A stretch of DNA of 64,000 nt. Origin: Alkalihalobacillus pseudalcaliphilus (GTDB lineage Bacteria; Bacillota; Bacilli; Bacillales; Bacillaceae_D). The stretch spans positions 1,116,001 to 1,180,000 of the forward strand of contig NZ_JAQQWS010000001.1 in assembly GCF_028610675.1 (NCBI RefSeq). The letters are read 5' to 3'. This document shows positions 8,084 to 16,126 of this stretch, piece by piece. Every line of letters starts with the position of its first letter. The stretch's first letter is position 1. Both the position numbers and the translations under genes were made by a program. The notes under the pieces are model-generated. The model did not search any database and had not been told where the DNA came from. It was given only the letters and a program-made list of their open reading frames with translations.

Positions 8084-8323
8084 TTAATTTTGTTTTTCCA
8101 TTAGCTTTTTTGTTGCTTTCATTGTTTCGAAATGACAATATAAAGCACTAGCAATTAAAAGAAATACACCCGATATTAATAGCGGTGGGATCCACGCTAG
8201 CTTTCCATCTACAGGTACGATAACGCCAAGGAAAAGGATAGTACTTAATGAAAGAAGTATAAATCTAAACCGATTAAAGTCTGCTACTTTTCCTTCAAGC
8301 TCCTTCATTTCTTTCTCTGACAT
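8084..8323 (-). CDS. yrhC: YrhC-family small membrane protein
   Basis: 79 residues with two predicted membrane helices (about 20-40 and 45-65) between charged ends (MSEKEMKELEGKV... and ...KATKKLMEKQN). Sequence and position match YrhC, which in B. subtilis ends the mtnN-mccA-mccB-yrhC cluster. Here mtnN is next upstream, but mccA and mccB are absent and 366 bases of repeat-like DNA take their place. Function unknown. AGGAGGGGG precedes the ATG. Confidence 0.8.
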   Translation of the reverse strand: MSEKEMKELEGKVADFNRFRFILLSLSTILFLGVIVPVDGKLAWIPPLLISGVFLLIASALYCHFETMKATKKLMEKQN

Positions 8324-8339
8324 AAATCCCCCTCCTATC

Positions 8340-8379
8340 TATGCACATTTTAACATGGAATATGCACATTTTAAGATGG
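8340..8379. repeat. Two 19-bp direct repeats upstream of yrhC
   Basis: The sequence TATGCACATTTTAACATGG at 8340-8358 recurs at 8361-8379 with one mismatch. The 21-base period is two helical turns and lies just ahead of the yrhC ribosome site. It may be a paired binding site for a regulator, but no protein can be named. Confidence 0.5.
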
Positions 8380-8384
8380 TAATA

Positions 8385-8665
8385 TCAGGAGGTTTTTGTA
8401 TGAAGTTCAACGAGTAATGCTCATTTTCAAGGTGATTTGACCTTTATGACTTTGTTTTTGGACGCTAATCCTGATGAGTAACTACTCTCTTTTTTTATTG
8501 GTAGTGGCAAAGGGTGAATTGGGCTTCACTATGTGCGTTTTAAAACTTTTGTTCATCTCGGCTCTTTACTGGTCACTTTTGCCATTCATGTTATGCGTCC
8601 TGCATAAACAACTGCCTAACTGGGCTTAGGGCACAACTAGCGGTTAACATTTTATTACTTTAATA
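8385..8665. repeat. Gene-free repeat block between mtnN and yrhC
   Basis: Contains the boundary motif variant TTTTTGTATGAAGTT (about 8393-8407) and a segment GCTAATCCTGATGAGTAAC (8462-8480) that reappears inverted at the end of the window (63945-63970). The hairpin-type module TGGTAGTGGCAAAGGGTGAATTGGGCTTCACTATGTG (in two parts, about 8500-8537) also recurs at 13.0, 38.5, 45.0 and 63.2 kb. In B. subtilis mccA and mccB occupy this position. Confidence 0.65.
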
Positions 8666-8689
8666 CGTTCGTCGGTTTTTTATTGTCGC

Positions 8690-9385
8690 TTATGCTGATA
8701 ATTCTTGAACCATGAGTAACACTTGATTGGCAGAGTTCACCGATGCGGTTTTTAAAAATTGCTCATAGGAAAGTTTCGCGTCTTGACCTGCAATATCGGA
8801 TAATGAGCGGATAATAACAAATGGTATTTCGAACTGGTGACAAACTTGTGCTATGGCTCCAGCTTCCATTTCCGCACAAGCTGGTGATTGAAACATTTGT
8901 TTAAGCTCTAATACACGATTGGGGTCACTCATAAAGGAGTCACCCGATAATACAAGTCCTTTTAGTGAATGTACACCTACTTTCTCTGCTGCACGCTCTG
9001 CTACGTGTACCAAATGTTCACTCGGTTGATAAGAGGCTGGCATTTGCGGAACTTGTCCAAACTCGTAACCAAATACAGTTGCGTCTACATCGTTATAACG
9101 TACTTCTGTTGAAATCACAATATTCCCAACTTCTAACGTTTCGTTAAAGCCTCCTGCTGAGCCGGTATTAATGATTGCAGTAGGTTTAAATAATTGGATT
9201 AGTAAAGTTGTTCCAATAGCTGCATTTACTTTTCCAATGCCTGATTTTAATAATACAATTTCTTTATTATTAATTGTGCCTTGGTGAAATTCGCAGCCAG
9301 CAATGGTTGTTTCCTTGCGATTATCTAATTTTGTTTTTAATAATTCTACTTCTTCTTCCATAGCACCAATGATTCCAATTGTCAT
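8690..9385 (-). CDS. mtnN: 5'-methylthioadenosine/S-adenosylhomocysteine nucleosidase
   Basis: 231 residues from the ATG at 9385, where GGTGGT precedes; the longer frame adds only MVIN. It splits MTA and SAH into adenine and the ribosyl thiol, removing methylation by-products and feeding sulfur salvage. Family motifs: GIIGAMEEEVELL with the catalytic Glu near the N-terminus, INTGSAGGFN (ribose/phosphate loop), CAEMEAGAIAQVC (ribose-binding Met-Glu) and IRSLSDIAG with the catalytic Asp. The yrrT and mccAB genes that accompany it in B. subtilis are missing around it. Confidence 0.95.
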   Translation of the reverse strand: MTIGIIGAMEEEVELLKTKLDNRKETTIAGCEFHQGTINNKEIVLLKSGIGKVNAAIGTTLLIQLFKPTAIINTGSAGGFNETLEVGNIVISTEVRYNDVDATVFGYEFGQVPQMPASYQPSEHLVHVAERAAEKVGVHSLKGLVLSGDSFMSDPNRVLELKQMFQSPACAEMEAGAIAQVCHQFEIPFVIIRSLSDIAGQDAKLSYEQFLKTASVNSANQVLLMVQELSA

Positions 9386-9469
9386 GTTGATTACCACCTT
9401 TAGTATTGATCTATTTTTTAATTATCGTTGATTGATTAACCTATACAAGTATACACATATTTGATGGAA

Positions 9470-9660
9470 AGATCATGTTGTGTTTTGTATGAAAATTAGG
9501 GCGAACATGGAGCACTACTCGTCGCTCCTGAAAATGATGCTCCGCGTCCTGCGGGGTGGCGCTGACTTTTATCTTTATTGGTGGCGAAGTGAAATGGACT
9601 TCTCCATGTTGTTTTTGTATAAGAGTTTTCCTGATACTCCATCATCGTTAGTATTGAATA
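9470..9660. repeat. Repeat module between mtnN and the lipoprotein gene
   Basis: Opens with GTTTTGTATGAAAATTAGG (about 9481-9499). It carries the shared core ATGCTCCGCGTCCTGCGGGG (9537-9556) and the module TTGGTGGCGAAGTGAAATGG (about 9578-9597). These match copies at 12.7, 51.6 and 63.3 kb. An open frame of 65 codons here has no ribosome site and is not called. Confidence 0.7.
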
Positions 9661-9753
9661 CGACTCTTGATACGTGACCTCTCTCTTTTTGTTACTTTTT
9701 TGTATCTCGTTTCGTTATATGTATAGATAAGAAATGAGAAGGGTTGTGATGAT

Positions 9754-10329
9754 ATGAGAAAAGGTATGGGCATGATGATTCTCTGTATGATGATGCTATT
9801 TTTCCTTATTGCTTGTAGTAAAAGTGAACAAATAAATGAGGGTGTTGCAAATAAGAATATAGAAGATTTGACAACAACGGCTGAAGTGATAGAAGGTGAT
9901 TTTATTTATCGACTTGTTAGTGAAGAAGCACAGTATTCAGAGGATGACATGGTCGATGTGTATGCAGAGCTTGAGTATATAGGTGAATTAGATGAAGTAA
10001 CTATTTCTCATGCGGCTTCACCTTTTTATTTTCCAATGGTAGAAGAAACAAGAGATTATAAAATTGACTATGCTATGAATGAACCTTTACTTTATTCAAC
10101 GTTAATTAAGGGTCAGCCTTTACGTAAAGCCTTTACGGGTGGAGGTGGTTATGGCGGTGATGACCCAAGAGAGTATCAAAACTTCATGCGTGCCATTATG
10201 AATCAAGAGTTTCCAATTGGCTCTTACATCATGGATGGGTTTGCTCAATTTCAAATTGTCGATGTTGAAACATCTGAACCCGTTGAGAATTTTGAATTAC
10301 AAGCTAGAATTGAATTTATTGTAAAATAA
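9754..10329 (+). CDS. Uncharacterised lipoprotein
   Basis: 191 residues starting with a lipoprotein signal peptide: positively charged MRKGMG, a Met- and Phe-rich hydrophobic core, and the lipobox LIAC with the acylated Cys at about residue 21. The mature part is acidic. The middle (YRLVSEEAQYSEDDMVDVYAELEYIG) looks like a beta-sandwich found in bacterial surface lipoproteins, and a Gly-rich loop GGGGYGGDD follows. I do not recognise the family. It is a single gene on the plus strand between minus-strand clusters and convergent with yrrS across a shared terminator. It is likely anchored on the outer face of the membrane. Confidence 0.75.
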   Translation: MRKGMGMMILCMMMLFFLIACSKSEQINEGVANKNIEDLTTTAEVIEGDFIYRLVSEEAQYSEDDMVDVYAELEYIGELDEVTISHAASPFYFPMVEETRDYKIDYAMNEPLLYSTLIKGQPLRKAFTGGGGYGGDDPREYQNFMRAIMNQEFPIGSYIMDGFAQFQIVDVETSEPVENFELQARIEFIVK

Positions 10330-10357
10330 GCAAAGTTTTTTGTATTTTTTAAATCGA

Positions 10358-10389
10358 TAAAAAGCACAGAACTAAAATCTGTGCTTTTA
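10358..10389. terminator. Bidirectional terminator between the lipoprotein gene and yrrS
   Basis: AAAAGCACAGA and TCTGTGCTTTT form a stem around a 7-base loop. There is a T-rich tail on the plus strand and TTTTT on the minus strand. Confidence 0.8.
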
Positions 10390-10412
10390 CCATGATATAT
10401 TCAATAAAAGAA

Positions 10413-11039
10413 CTAGTTGGTCTCGCTTTTTTCAAGAGGTAACCAACCTTCCCCCTCAATAAACTCCATAAGAACTTCATACTTCTGTCCATCAGGACCT
10501 GCGACAACACCATTTACACGATGAGGCGATCCTCCATTACCAAGCCACCAAACCGTCATTTCATCTTGAGGAATGCCCGTCGCATAACTTAAGGCTCTCA
10601 CTTTTTCCTGCCAATTTAAACTGCCTTCATTGAAATCATGTGAATAAGCACCTGATTGCTCTGTACCAATAGGTTGCCATTCGCCATCTTCAACTGGCTC
10701 TAAGTCGTCCTCTTCTTCTCTAGCGTCTTCTTCTTTTTCGTTTTCATTCTCATCAGGTTCTTGCTGATTTTCGTCTTCCTCTATTTTTCCTTCTTCTTCT
10801 GGTAACCCTTCTTCGGTCCCCCCATTATCAGCGTCATCATCTTCTGTAGCGACATTCTCTCCGTCAAGTTGTTCATTTTCAAGCTGTTCTTGACTGTCTT
10901 CCTCTGTTGTCATTTCATTTGAAGGCTTGAATATTTGATAAGCAAAAACACCTATTAGTGCAATAACGATAATAATAGCTATGTTAAGCAAACGATTTAA
11001 GCGCTGCTTTTTTCGACTGTCTCTTCTTGATTCGTACAT
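10413..11039 (-). CDS. yrrS: YrrS-like membrane-anchored protein (DUF1510)
   Basis: 208 residues: a basic N-terminus (YESRRDSRKKQRLNRLL), one membrane helix (about 18-38), a long very acidic low-complexity linker (about 45-120, mostly Glu, Asp and Asn), and a C-terminal DUF1510 domain (GEWQPIGTEQSGAYSHDFNEGSLNWQEKVRAL...). In B. subtilis yrrS follows the penicillin-binding protein gene pbpI downstream of greA. Here greA is directly upstream and no PBP gene lies between. The exact role is unknown; the C-terminal domain should face outside the membrane. Confidence 0.85.
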   Translation of the reverse strand: MYESRRDSRKKQRLNRLLNIAIIIVIALIGVFAYQIFKPSNEMTTEEDSQEQLENEQLDGENVATEDDDADNGGTEEGLPEEEGKIEEDENQQEPDENENEKEEDAREEEDDLEPVEDGEWQPIGTEQSGAYSHDFNEGSLNWQEKVRALSYATGIPQDEMTVWWLGNGGSPHRVNGVVAGPDGQKYEVLMEFIEGEGWLPLEKSETN

Positions 11040-11159
11040 AATCGCGTTCTCCTCCTAAAAAGCTCTTTCTCTTTTTCCTGTTCACACTATTATAGCTGAT
11101 TTACAACTAAAAATGCAGTCCAACAATTTTAGGATCTTGCATAAAATTATCAAAAAGTA

Positions 11160-11197
11160 AAACAGGCTAATAGAACTTATCTACTAGCCTGCTTTAT
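11160..11197 (-). terminator. Terminator of greA
   Basis: On the minus strand GCAGGCTA...TAGCCTGTTTT forms a long stem with a T-run, 16 bases after the greA stop. Confidence 0.8.
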
Positions 11198-11212
11198 ATG
11201 AGATGCTATCTA

Positions 11213-11689
11213 TTAGCTAATTTCTAAAATTTCTAGTTCCATATCACCAGCTGGTGTATTCACGACAACACGATCGCTAACAGAACGACCTAATAGGCTC
11301 TTAGCCATTGGTGAATCATTTGAAATTTTGCCTTCAGCCGGGTCTGACTCTGCACTTCCTACAATCGTATAAACTTCTTCATCACCATCTGGAAGTTCAA
11401 CAAATCTTACCGTTTTACCTAAAGTGACAATATTGCTGCCGCCTTCTTCTTCCTCAATCATCACAGCATTACGGATCATTTTTTCAATCTGTGCTACACG
11501 TCCTTCAACAAACGCTTGCTCTTCTTTTGCTGAATCATACTCGGAGTTTTCCGAAAGGTCACCAAAGCTACGTGCAATTTTAATTCGCTCAACGACTTCT
11601 TTACGACGCTCTGTCTTTAGGTATTCTAACTCCTCTTCTAATTTACGTTTCCCTTCTTCTGTCATATAATGCTTTTTTTCTTCAGCCAT
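11213..11689 (-). CDS. greA: Transcription elongation factor GreA
   Basis: 158 residues from the ATG at 11689, with GAGGAGT upstream; a GTG three codons earlier overlaps the spacing. It stimulates cleavage of backtracked RNA in RNA polymerase. The N-terminal antiparallel coiled coil (about 5-75: YMTEEGKRKLEEELEYLKTERRKEVVERIKIARSFGDLSENSEY...) has the acidic tip DLSENSEYDSAKEEQ. The C-terminal FKBP-like domain includes GKTVRFVE and the terminal SPMAKSLLGRSVSDRVVVNTPAG. It sits between udk and yrrS on the minus strand, the same order as in B. subtilis. Confidence 0.96.
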   Translation of the reverse strand: MAEEKKHYMTEEGKRKLEEELEYLKTERRKEVVERIKIARSFGDLSENSEYDSAKEEQAFVEGRVAQIEKMIRNAVMIEEEEGGSNIVTLGKTVRFVELPDGDEEVYTIVGSAESDPAEGKISNDSPMAKSLLGRSVSDRVVVNTPAGDMELEILEIS

Positions 11690-11889
11690 TTGTGTCACTC
11701 CTCATTTTTTCTACATGATCGATTTGTTGTTTTACTATTGTATTTTCTTGCTGTGTAAAGAAGAGCGTCGTTTTATTTTATTAATCGTGATTGTCCTTTA
11801 GGAAGACCTCATTTATATAAAACGTACATATTCTACTTTTTGTCAGTATGAATCCGCTTAACTCTTTCTTTACGACACTTCATTTTTAA

Positions 11890-11926
11890 AGAAGCAAGGT
11901 TGGTAAAATTTCCAACCTCGCTGTTC
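11890..11926 (-). terminator. Terminator of udk
   Basis: AGCGAGGTTGG pairs with CCAACCTTGCT across an 8-base loop on the minus strand, followed by TCTTTAAAAA. It is strong in stem but has a short T-run, so greA may be partly reached by readthrough. Confidence 0.7.
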
Positions 11927-11934
11927 TTATCCTA

Positions 11935-12570
11935 TTACAAAATTACTTTTTCTTCAATAATTGCACGGATTTTTGTTGCCATTAAATCAATAGCGACTCG
12001 ATTTTGTCCACCTTCTGGAACGATAATATCCGCATATCTTTTAGTGGGCTCGATAAATTGTAAATGCATCGGGCGAACGATCGTTGTATATTGCTCTACA
12101 ACTGACTCAACGGAACGACCTCGCTCATTTATATCACGGACTAGTCTCCGTAAAATTCGAACATCAGCATCAGTATCAACAAATAATTTAATATCCATCA
12201 TATCACGTAACCGCTGATCTTCCAAAATTAAAATACCTTCTAAAATAATAACGTCTTTAGGTTCAATTAAGATTGTTTGATCCGATCTTGTATGATTGGC
12301 ATAGTCATATACTGGTTTCTGAATCGATTTTCCTTCTACTAGCATTTCAAGCTGATTAATTAATAAATCGTTATCAAAAGCAAGTGGATGATCATAGTTC
12401 GTTTGCAGGCGTTCCTCAAAATCTAGATGACTTTGGTCTCTATAATATGCATCCTGTTCAATTAATACGATTGATTTTTCATTGAACTGACTAAAAATTT
12501 CTTTTGCTACTGTTGTTTTTCCAGAGCCAGTTCCTCCAGCCACCCCAATGATGATTGGTTTAGTGCTCAT
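11935..12570 (-). CDS. udk: Uridine kinase
   Basis: 211 residues; phosphorylates uridine and cytidine in pyrimidine salvage. The P-loop IIGVAGGTGSGKTTVAKEI is at residues 6-24, the DQDAYYRD-like segment reads EQDAYYRDQSHLDFEERL, and further motifs are NYDHPLAFDNDLL, KPVYDYANHTR and VIILEGIL (Walker B). The start is the ATG at 12570, preceded by AGAGAGG; a TTG two codons earlier also exists. In B. subtilis trmR-yrrN-yrrO lie directly upstream. Here a 1-kb repeat region separates udk from trmR. Confidence 0.96.
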   Translation of the reverse strand: MSTKPIIIGVAGGTGSGKTTVAKEIFSQFNEKSIVLIEQDAYYRDQSHLDFEERLQTNYDHPLAFDNDLLINQLEMLVEGKSIQKPVYDYANHTRSDQTILIEPKDVIILEGILILEDQRLRDMMDIKLFVDTDADVRILRRLVRDINERGRSVESVVEQYTTIVRPMHLQFIEPTKRYADIIVPEGGQNRVAIDLMATKIRAIIEEKVIL

Positions 12571-12719
12571 GAGCAAACCTCTCTCTCATCCTATATAGAT
12601 TCGTTAGACTCCATTAAATGAAGTAATGGATAATGTCTACAATAGTGTTGTTGCCAAACGATAATACCAAAATGTAAATAGATTGTAAACCTCTATGTTT
12701 ACAATGACAAAATTTGATT

Positions 12720-13040
12720 GATTTTTTATTTGAAAGTTCATGCTGATGCTCATGTTCGGAGTTTTGCTCATCGCTACTGAAAATCATGCTCCGCGTCCTA
12801 TGGGGTGGTGCCGAAATCCACTAGCTTCGCTAGTGGATTTCGGCTATGCCACTACGTCCCATGAGAGTCTCCGCATGACTACCCGATGGGTTATTGCTAA
12901 TTCTCAAGTTCAAAAAACCATTTTACTATCATTAAAATGAAAAAAACAAAGGCGAAATGAACGAAGAGCCAACAGTCAAAGAGCCAAAACCAAACTTTCA
13001 TTCTTGTTGGTGGCGTAGCAAATTGGCTTTGCCATTCTTG
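12720..13040. repeat. Dispersed modular repeat between trmR and udk
   Basis: Starts with TTTTTTATTTGAAAGTTCATG (about 12722-12741) and contains the shared core ATCATGCTCCGCGTCCTATG (about 12783-12802). It holds a perfect hairpin, AAATCCACTAG / CTAGTGGATTT with a CTTCG loop (12815-12841). It ends with the module GTTGGTGGCGTAGCAAATTG (about 13006-13025). The best matches are at 51.6 and 63.3 kb. Confidence 0.75.
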
Positions 13041-13069
13041 AAATTATAGTGCATAAACTTGTAATTGAT

Positions 13070-13455
13070 TTTACTCGGGCTTTCTCCCGCTTTTTTGGCT
13101 CGCAACCCCGTGATTCAGCTTTTACTCGGGCTTCCTTCCGCTTTTTCCGCCCGCAACCCCGTGATTCAGCGTTTGCTCGGGCTTTCTCCCGCTTTTTCAG
13201 CCCGCAACCCCGTGATTCAGCGTTTGCTCGGGCTTCCTTCCGCTTTTTCCGCCCGCAACCCCGTGATTCAGCGTTTGCTCGGGCTTTCTTACTATTTTTC
13301 AGCTCGCAACCCCGTGATTCCGCTTTTACTCGGGCTTTCTCCCGCTTTTTTGGCTCGCAACCCCGTGATTCAGCGTTTGCTCGGGCTTTCTTCTTCTTTT
13401 TCAGCCCGCAACCCCGTGATTCAAGCTTTACTCGGACTACCTACTTCTTTTTCCG
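13070..13455. repeat. 51-bp minisatellite, seven full copies plus a partial one
   Basis: The unit runs TCGGGCTTTCTCCCGC, then a T-run, then AGCCCGCAACCCCGTGATTC, with period 51. Because 51 is a multiple of three, two frames stay open and encode 17-residue repeats. No ribosome site precedes them, so I do not call a gene. Units contain a short dyad (CGGGCT / AGCCCG) that G-U pairs preserve in variant units (GGCTCG, AGCTCG). One diverged copy lies at about 44000-44050 upstream of hisS. Confidence 0.85.
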
Positions 13456-13637
13456 CTAGTATTCCACGTATTTCATTGCACTCATTAGCTCGGAAGGCAT
13501 TCACTCGTCTAGTTGTCTTTAATCCTATGCTCACCTGTTATACGACTTTTAACAATTAGTTATCATGTACATATTCCATTGTCGCTTGGCTGAATGGTGT
13601 TGTTCACTTGCCTGTGCTTATGTTTTTGTCAAACTAT

Positions 13638-14285
13638 TTATATATGAGCTTTTTTTATGCTAATGGCTAGACCGTCACCAACTGGTAGGATCGATGTTTG
13701 ATAATCAGGGTGATTCATTAAGGTAGCATTATATTTTTGTAGTTTTTTGACCATGCCCCTTAGTCGTTTATTGTCTACCTCTTTTTCAGCTACGAGGCCT
13801 CTAAATAAAACGTTATCTGAAAAGATGACACCCCGCTCCCCTAACATCTGACTATACAAATCAAAAAAGCGCTGATATTGGCCTTTTGCCGCATCAATAA
13901 ATAGAGCGTCAAATTCCCCTTCATTACCAAGCTGATTATACACGTCTAGCGCGTCACCATAATAAAGATGAATACGGTCTTCAAGTTCTAGTTTCCCTAT
14001 GTTTTTTTTAGCTTCCTGATAGCGAACTTCGTCACGTTCAATTGTCACTATCGTTGCCTCTGGTAATGCTAAAGCCATACGAATGGCTGAGTAACCAATC
14101 GCCGTTCCTATTTCTAATACTCTGCGGGGTTGAAATAACCGTAATTGTTGCAGTAAGCTTTCCATCCCGACTAAATCCATAATGGGTACTTCATGCTCTT
14201 TCGCATACGCTTCAATCATTTCTACAGCTTGCCCACGTGCTGGGATGATATTCTCTATATAATGAATTACTTTTTCTTCCATCAT
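13638..14285 (-). CDS. trmR: tRNA 5-hydroxyuridine O-methyltransferase TrmR
   Basis: About 216 residues, formerly YrrM. The class I SAM fold shows motif I RVLEIGTAIGYSAIRMA (about 58-75), TIVTIERDE, YGDALDV and the metal/catalytic segment FDALFIDAAKGQYQRFFDLY. The family methylates ho5U34 of tRNA to mo5U34. In B. subtilis the next genes, yrrN and yrrO (trhP1/trhP2), make ho5U34. They are absent here, so the hydroxylation must come from elsewhere, such as a TrhO enzyme. AGAAGGTGATC precedes the ATGs at 14285 and 14282; either may start. Confidence 0.92.
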   Translation of the reverse strand: MMEEKVIHYIENIIPARGQAVEMIEAYAKEHEVPIMDLVGMESLLQQLRLFQPRRVLEIGTAIGYSAIRMALALPEATIVTIERDEVRYQEAKKNIGKLELEDRIHLYYGDALDVYNQLGNEGEFDALFIDAAKGQYQRFFDLYSQMLGERGVIFSDNVLFRGLVAEKEVDNKRLRGMVKKLQKYNATLMNHPDYQTSILPVGDGLAISIKKAHI

Positions 14286-14329
14286 GATCACCTTCTACTA
14301 TTCAGTATGCCAGATTCATTCAAATTCAA

Positions 14330-14375
14330 ACAAAGAGACTGTCTCATATTCAGTATGAGAACAGCCTCATAAAGC
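14330..14375 (-). terminator. Hairpin between mltG and trmR
   Basis: On the minus strand GAGGCTGT.CTCATA...TATGAG.ACAGTCTC forms a long imperfect stem followed by TTTGTTT. It probably separates the mltG and trmR transcripts, at least in part. Confidence 0.6.
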
Positions 14376-14423
14376 GAAACTTCCATTAATTAAAAGTCTT
14401 GAACCTTCATGAACTCGTTCATC

Positions 14424-15578
14424 TTATTCGTCTGATTCATCCACTTCGTTTTGAAAGTCATACCATTCTTGACGGTATTGATTAGCTACTTCACGATGCT
14501 CCTCAAACGTATCTGTATAAATAACTTCTCCATTGACACGTGCGAAGAAATACAGATGCTCGACATCATCAGGTCGTAAGGAAGCAATAATTGCATCTTC
14601 TCCTGGAGCCGCTATCGGTCCTATCGGAATCCCTTCATAACGGTACGTATTATACGGAGAATCATATTCTAAATCATCAAAAGTTGTAATATACAAATGC
14701 TCCCCGATCGCATAGGCTACCGTTGGATCAACTTGTAAGCGCATGTTTGTATCAAGTCGATTGTATAATACGCCCGATATTTTGTATCGGTCTTCTGACT
14801 GTTGTGCCTCTCTTTCAATAATTGAGGCTAATGTTAATAATTCATGGAAGGTGTAATCAGATGCTTCAACTTCACCTGCTAAACGATCATAAATAGCCTG
14901 TGTACGATTTAACATTTCCTCAATAATCGTCGAAACTTCTGGTTGCTCTTCTAGAAAATCATAACGAGCTGGAAATAAGTACCCTTCTAAAGCATACCTA
15001 ATATCTTCCTGCAAAATTTCATCGGTCAACATGTCATATCGATCTATGAGCTCATTTAAATAATCGTCATCTTCAATCACCGAAAATATTTCATCCGTCT
15101 CATAGTCAGTTTCTTCGGCAATCGTATCAACGACGTTAACTAACCAGCGACCTTCTGGAATCGTAAAAGATAAAGCGTAGTCCGCCATCACGGAACCCTC
15201 TTTTAATTCTTCAATCATATCATCCATTGTCATTCCCGTTGATAATTGATAAGTACCCGCTTGAAATCCAGATTCATTTTTATATCTGACATAATATCGG
15301 AAAAACGTACTATTTTGGATTAAGCCGTTTTCCTCTAAAATAGTACCAATCGTTGATGAACCTGAACCGAGTGGAATCTCCACTTCAACGACCTCAGGAT
15401 TTTCCGCATCCATTGGCTTAAGTGCTGATGTTATGTAATTATATCCTATTAAACCAACAATCCCTGCTGCGATTAGTAGGATAATAACTGTGACAAAAAC
15501 AATTTTACGAACGATTTTTGCTTGTGCCACACGCTCTTCAAAAAGTTCATTTTTATGTTTATTATTGGATTTGGCCAT
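14424..15578 (-). CDS. mltG: Endolytic murein transglycosylase MltG
   Basis: 384 residues. A short cytoplasmic tail, one membrane helix (about 27-50) and an extracellular YceG domain. The LysM-like part (about 60-130) has IPLGSGSSTIGTILEENGLI, and the catalytic part carries LLTLASIIEREAQ with the catalytic Glu, then GVLYNRL, LQVDPTVAYAIG and YNTYRYEGIPIGPIAAPG. It cuts nascent glycan strands within the chain and so sets their length. It is formerly YrrL, in the conserved ruvX-yrzB-mltG-trmR order. The C-terminus is acidic (NEVDESDE). Confidence 0.94.
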   Translation of the reverse strand: MAKSNNKHKNELFEERVAQAKIVRKIVFVTVIILLIAAGIVGLIGYNYITSALKPMDAENPEVVEVEIPLGSGSSTIGTILEENGLIQNSTFFRYYVRYKNESGFQAGTYQLSTGMTMDDMIEELKEGSVMADYALSFTIPEGRWLVNVVDTIAEETDYETDEIFSVIEDDDYLNELIDRYDMLTDEILQEDIRYALEGYLFPARYDFLEEQPEVSTIIEEMLNRTQAIYDRLAGEVEASDYTFHELLTLASIIEREAQQSEDRYKISGVLYNRLDTNMRLQVDPTVAYAIGEHLYITTFDDLEYDSPYNTYRYEGIPIGPIAAPGEDAIIASLRPDDVEHLYFFARVNGEVIYTDTFEEHREVANQYRQEWYDFQNEVDESDE

Positions 15579-15769
15579 TGTTCTCCTCCTTACACCGTTC
15601 CATTATACTATAAACATTCTATATGATAGAAGTATTTTTGCATGAAATTGTCGAGTCGTTGCTAAATTTGGATGATATTGTCTTTGCAGGCTCGTTTCAA
15701 ATGACATCTGTGCGTACCTCTTTATAATATATCTCATCTATGTATTTTTCATTAGGTTCTTTATCCACA

Positions 15770-15816
15770 AAAAAACAAACCCGCAACCTCACACAGAGTG
15801 CAAGACTACGGGTCCC
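15770..15816 (-). terminator. Terminator after the DUF1292 gene
   Basis: ACCCGTAGTCTTGCAC pairs imperfectly with GTGTGAGGTTGCGGGT on the minus strand and is followed by a T-rich tract. It closes the alaS-ireB-ruvX-DUF1292 transcript ahead of mltG. Confidence 0.75.
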
Positions 15817-15826
15817 GTGGCTAAAA

Positions 15827-16114
15827 TTACTCTTCTTCGCCTTCTTCTGAGAATGTGTTCAGCATTTCCTCAATGATTTCCCACTCTTCGTCTGTTTCTA
15901 CAGGGAATAGTGCGATATCATTTTCTTCATCTTCACGATCCTCATAACGGAATGCAAATACTTCTACTTCCTCGTCCTCTGCTTCTTCACCAGCTGGCGT
16001 GACAAGGATATACGATTTACCTGTATCGTCTACGGTAAATTTAAATAATTCATCAAATAAATGCTCGTCTCCGTTTTCATCCGGAATGACAATGCGATCT
16101 TTCTCTTCAGACAT
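15827..16114 (-). CDS. yrzB: DUF1292 protein (YrzB family)
   Basis: 95 residues, strongly acidic, with the DUF1292 pattern IVIPDENGDEHLFDELFKFTVDDTGKSYILVTP near the start and ALFPVETDEEWEIIEEMLNTF near the end. It starts 12 bases after the ruvX stop and belongs to the alaS-ireB-ruvX-yrzB operon found across Firmicutes. No biochemical function is established. Confidence 0.88.
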   Translation of the reverse strand: MSEEKDRIVIPDENGDEHLFDELFKFTVDDTGKSYILVTPAGEEAEDEEVEVFAFRYEDREDEENDIALFPVETDEEWEIIEEMLNTFSEEGEEE

Positions 16115-16126
16115 GTTTACACCTCA

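Noticed and set aside
9480..9677. 65-codon open frame upstream of the lipoprotein gene
   Set aside because: Repeat-derived and without a ribosome site.
12740..12940. 66-codon open frame
   Set aside because: Part of the same repeat element found at 51.6 and 63.3 kb, where the frame is broken.
13049..13559. Two long overlapping open frames with 17-residue repeats
   Set aside because: They follow from a 51-bp minisatellite; no ribosome site, two frames open at once, arbitrary composition.
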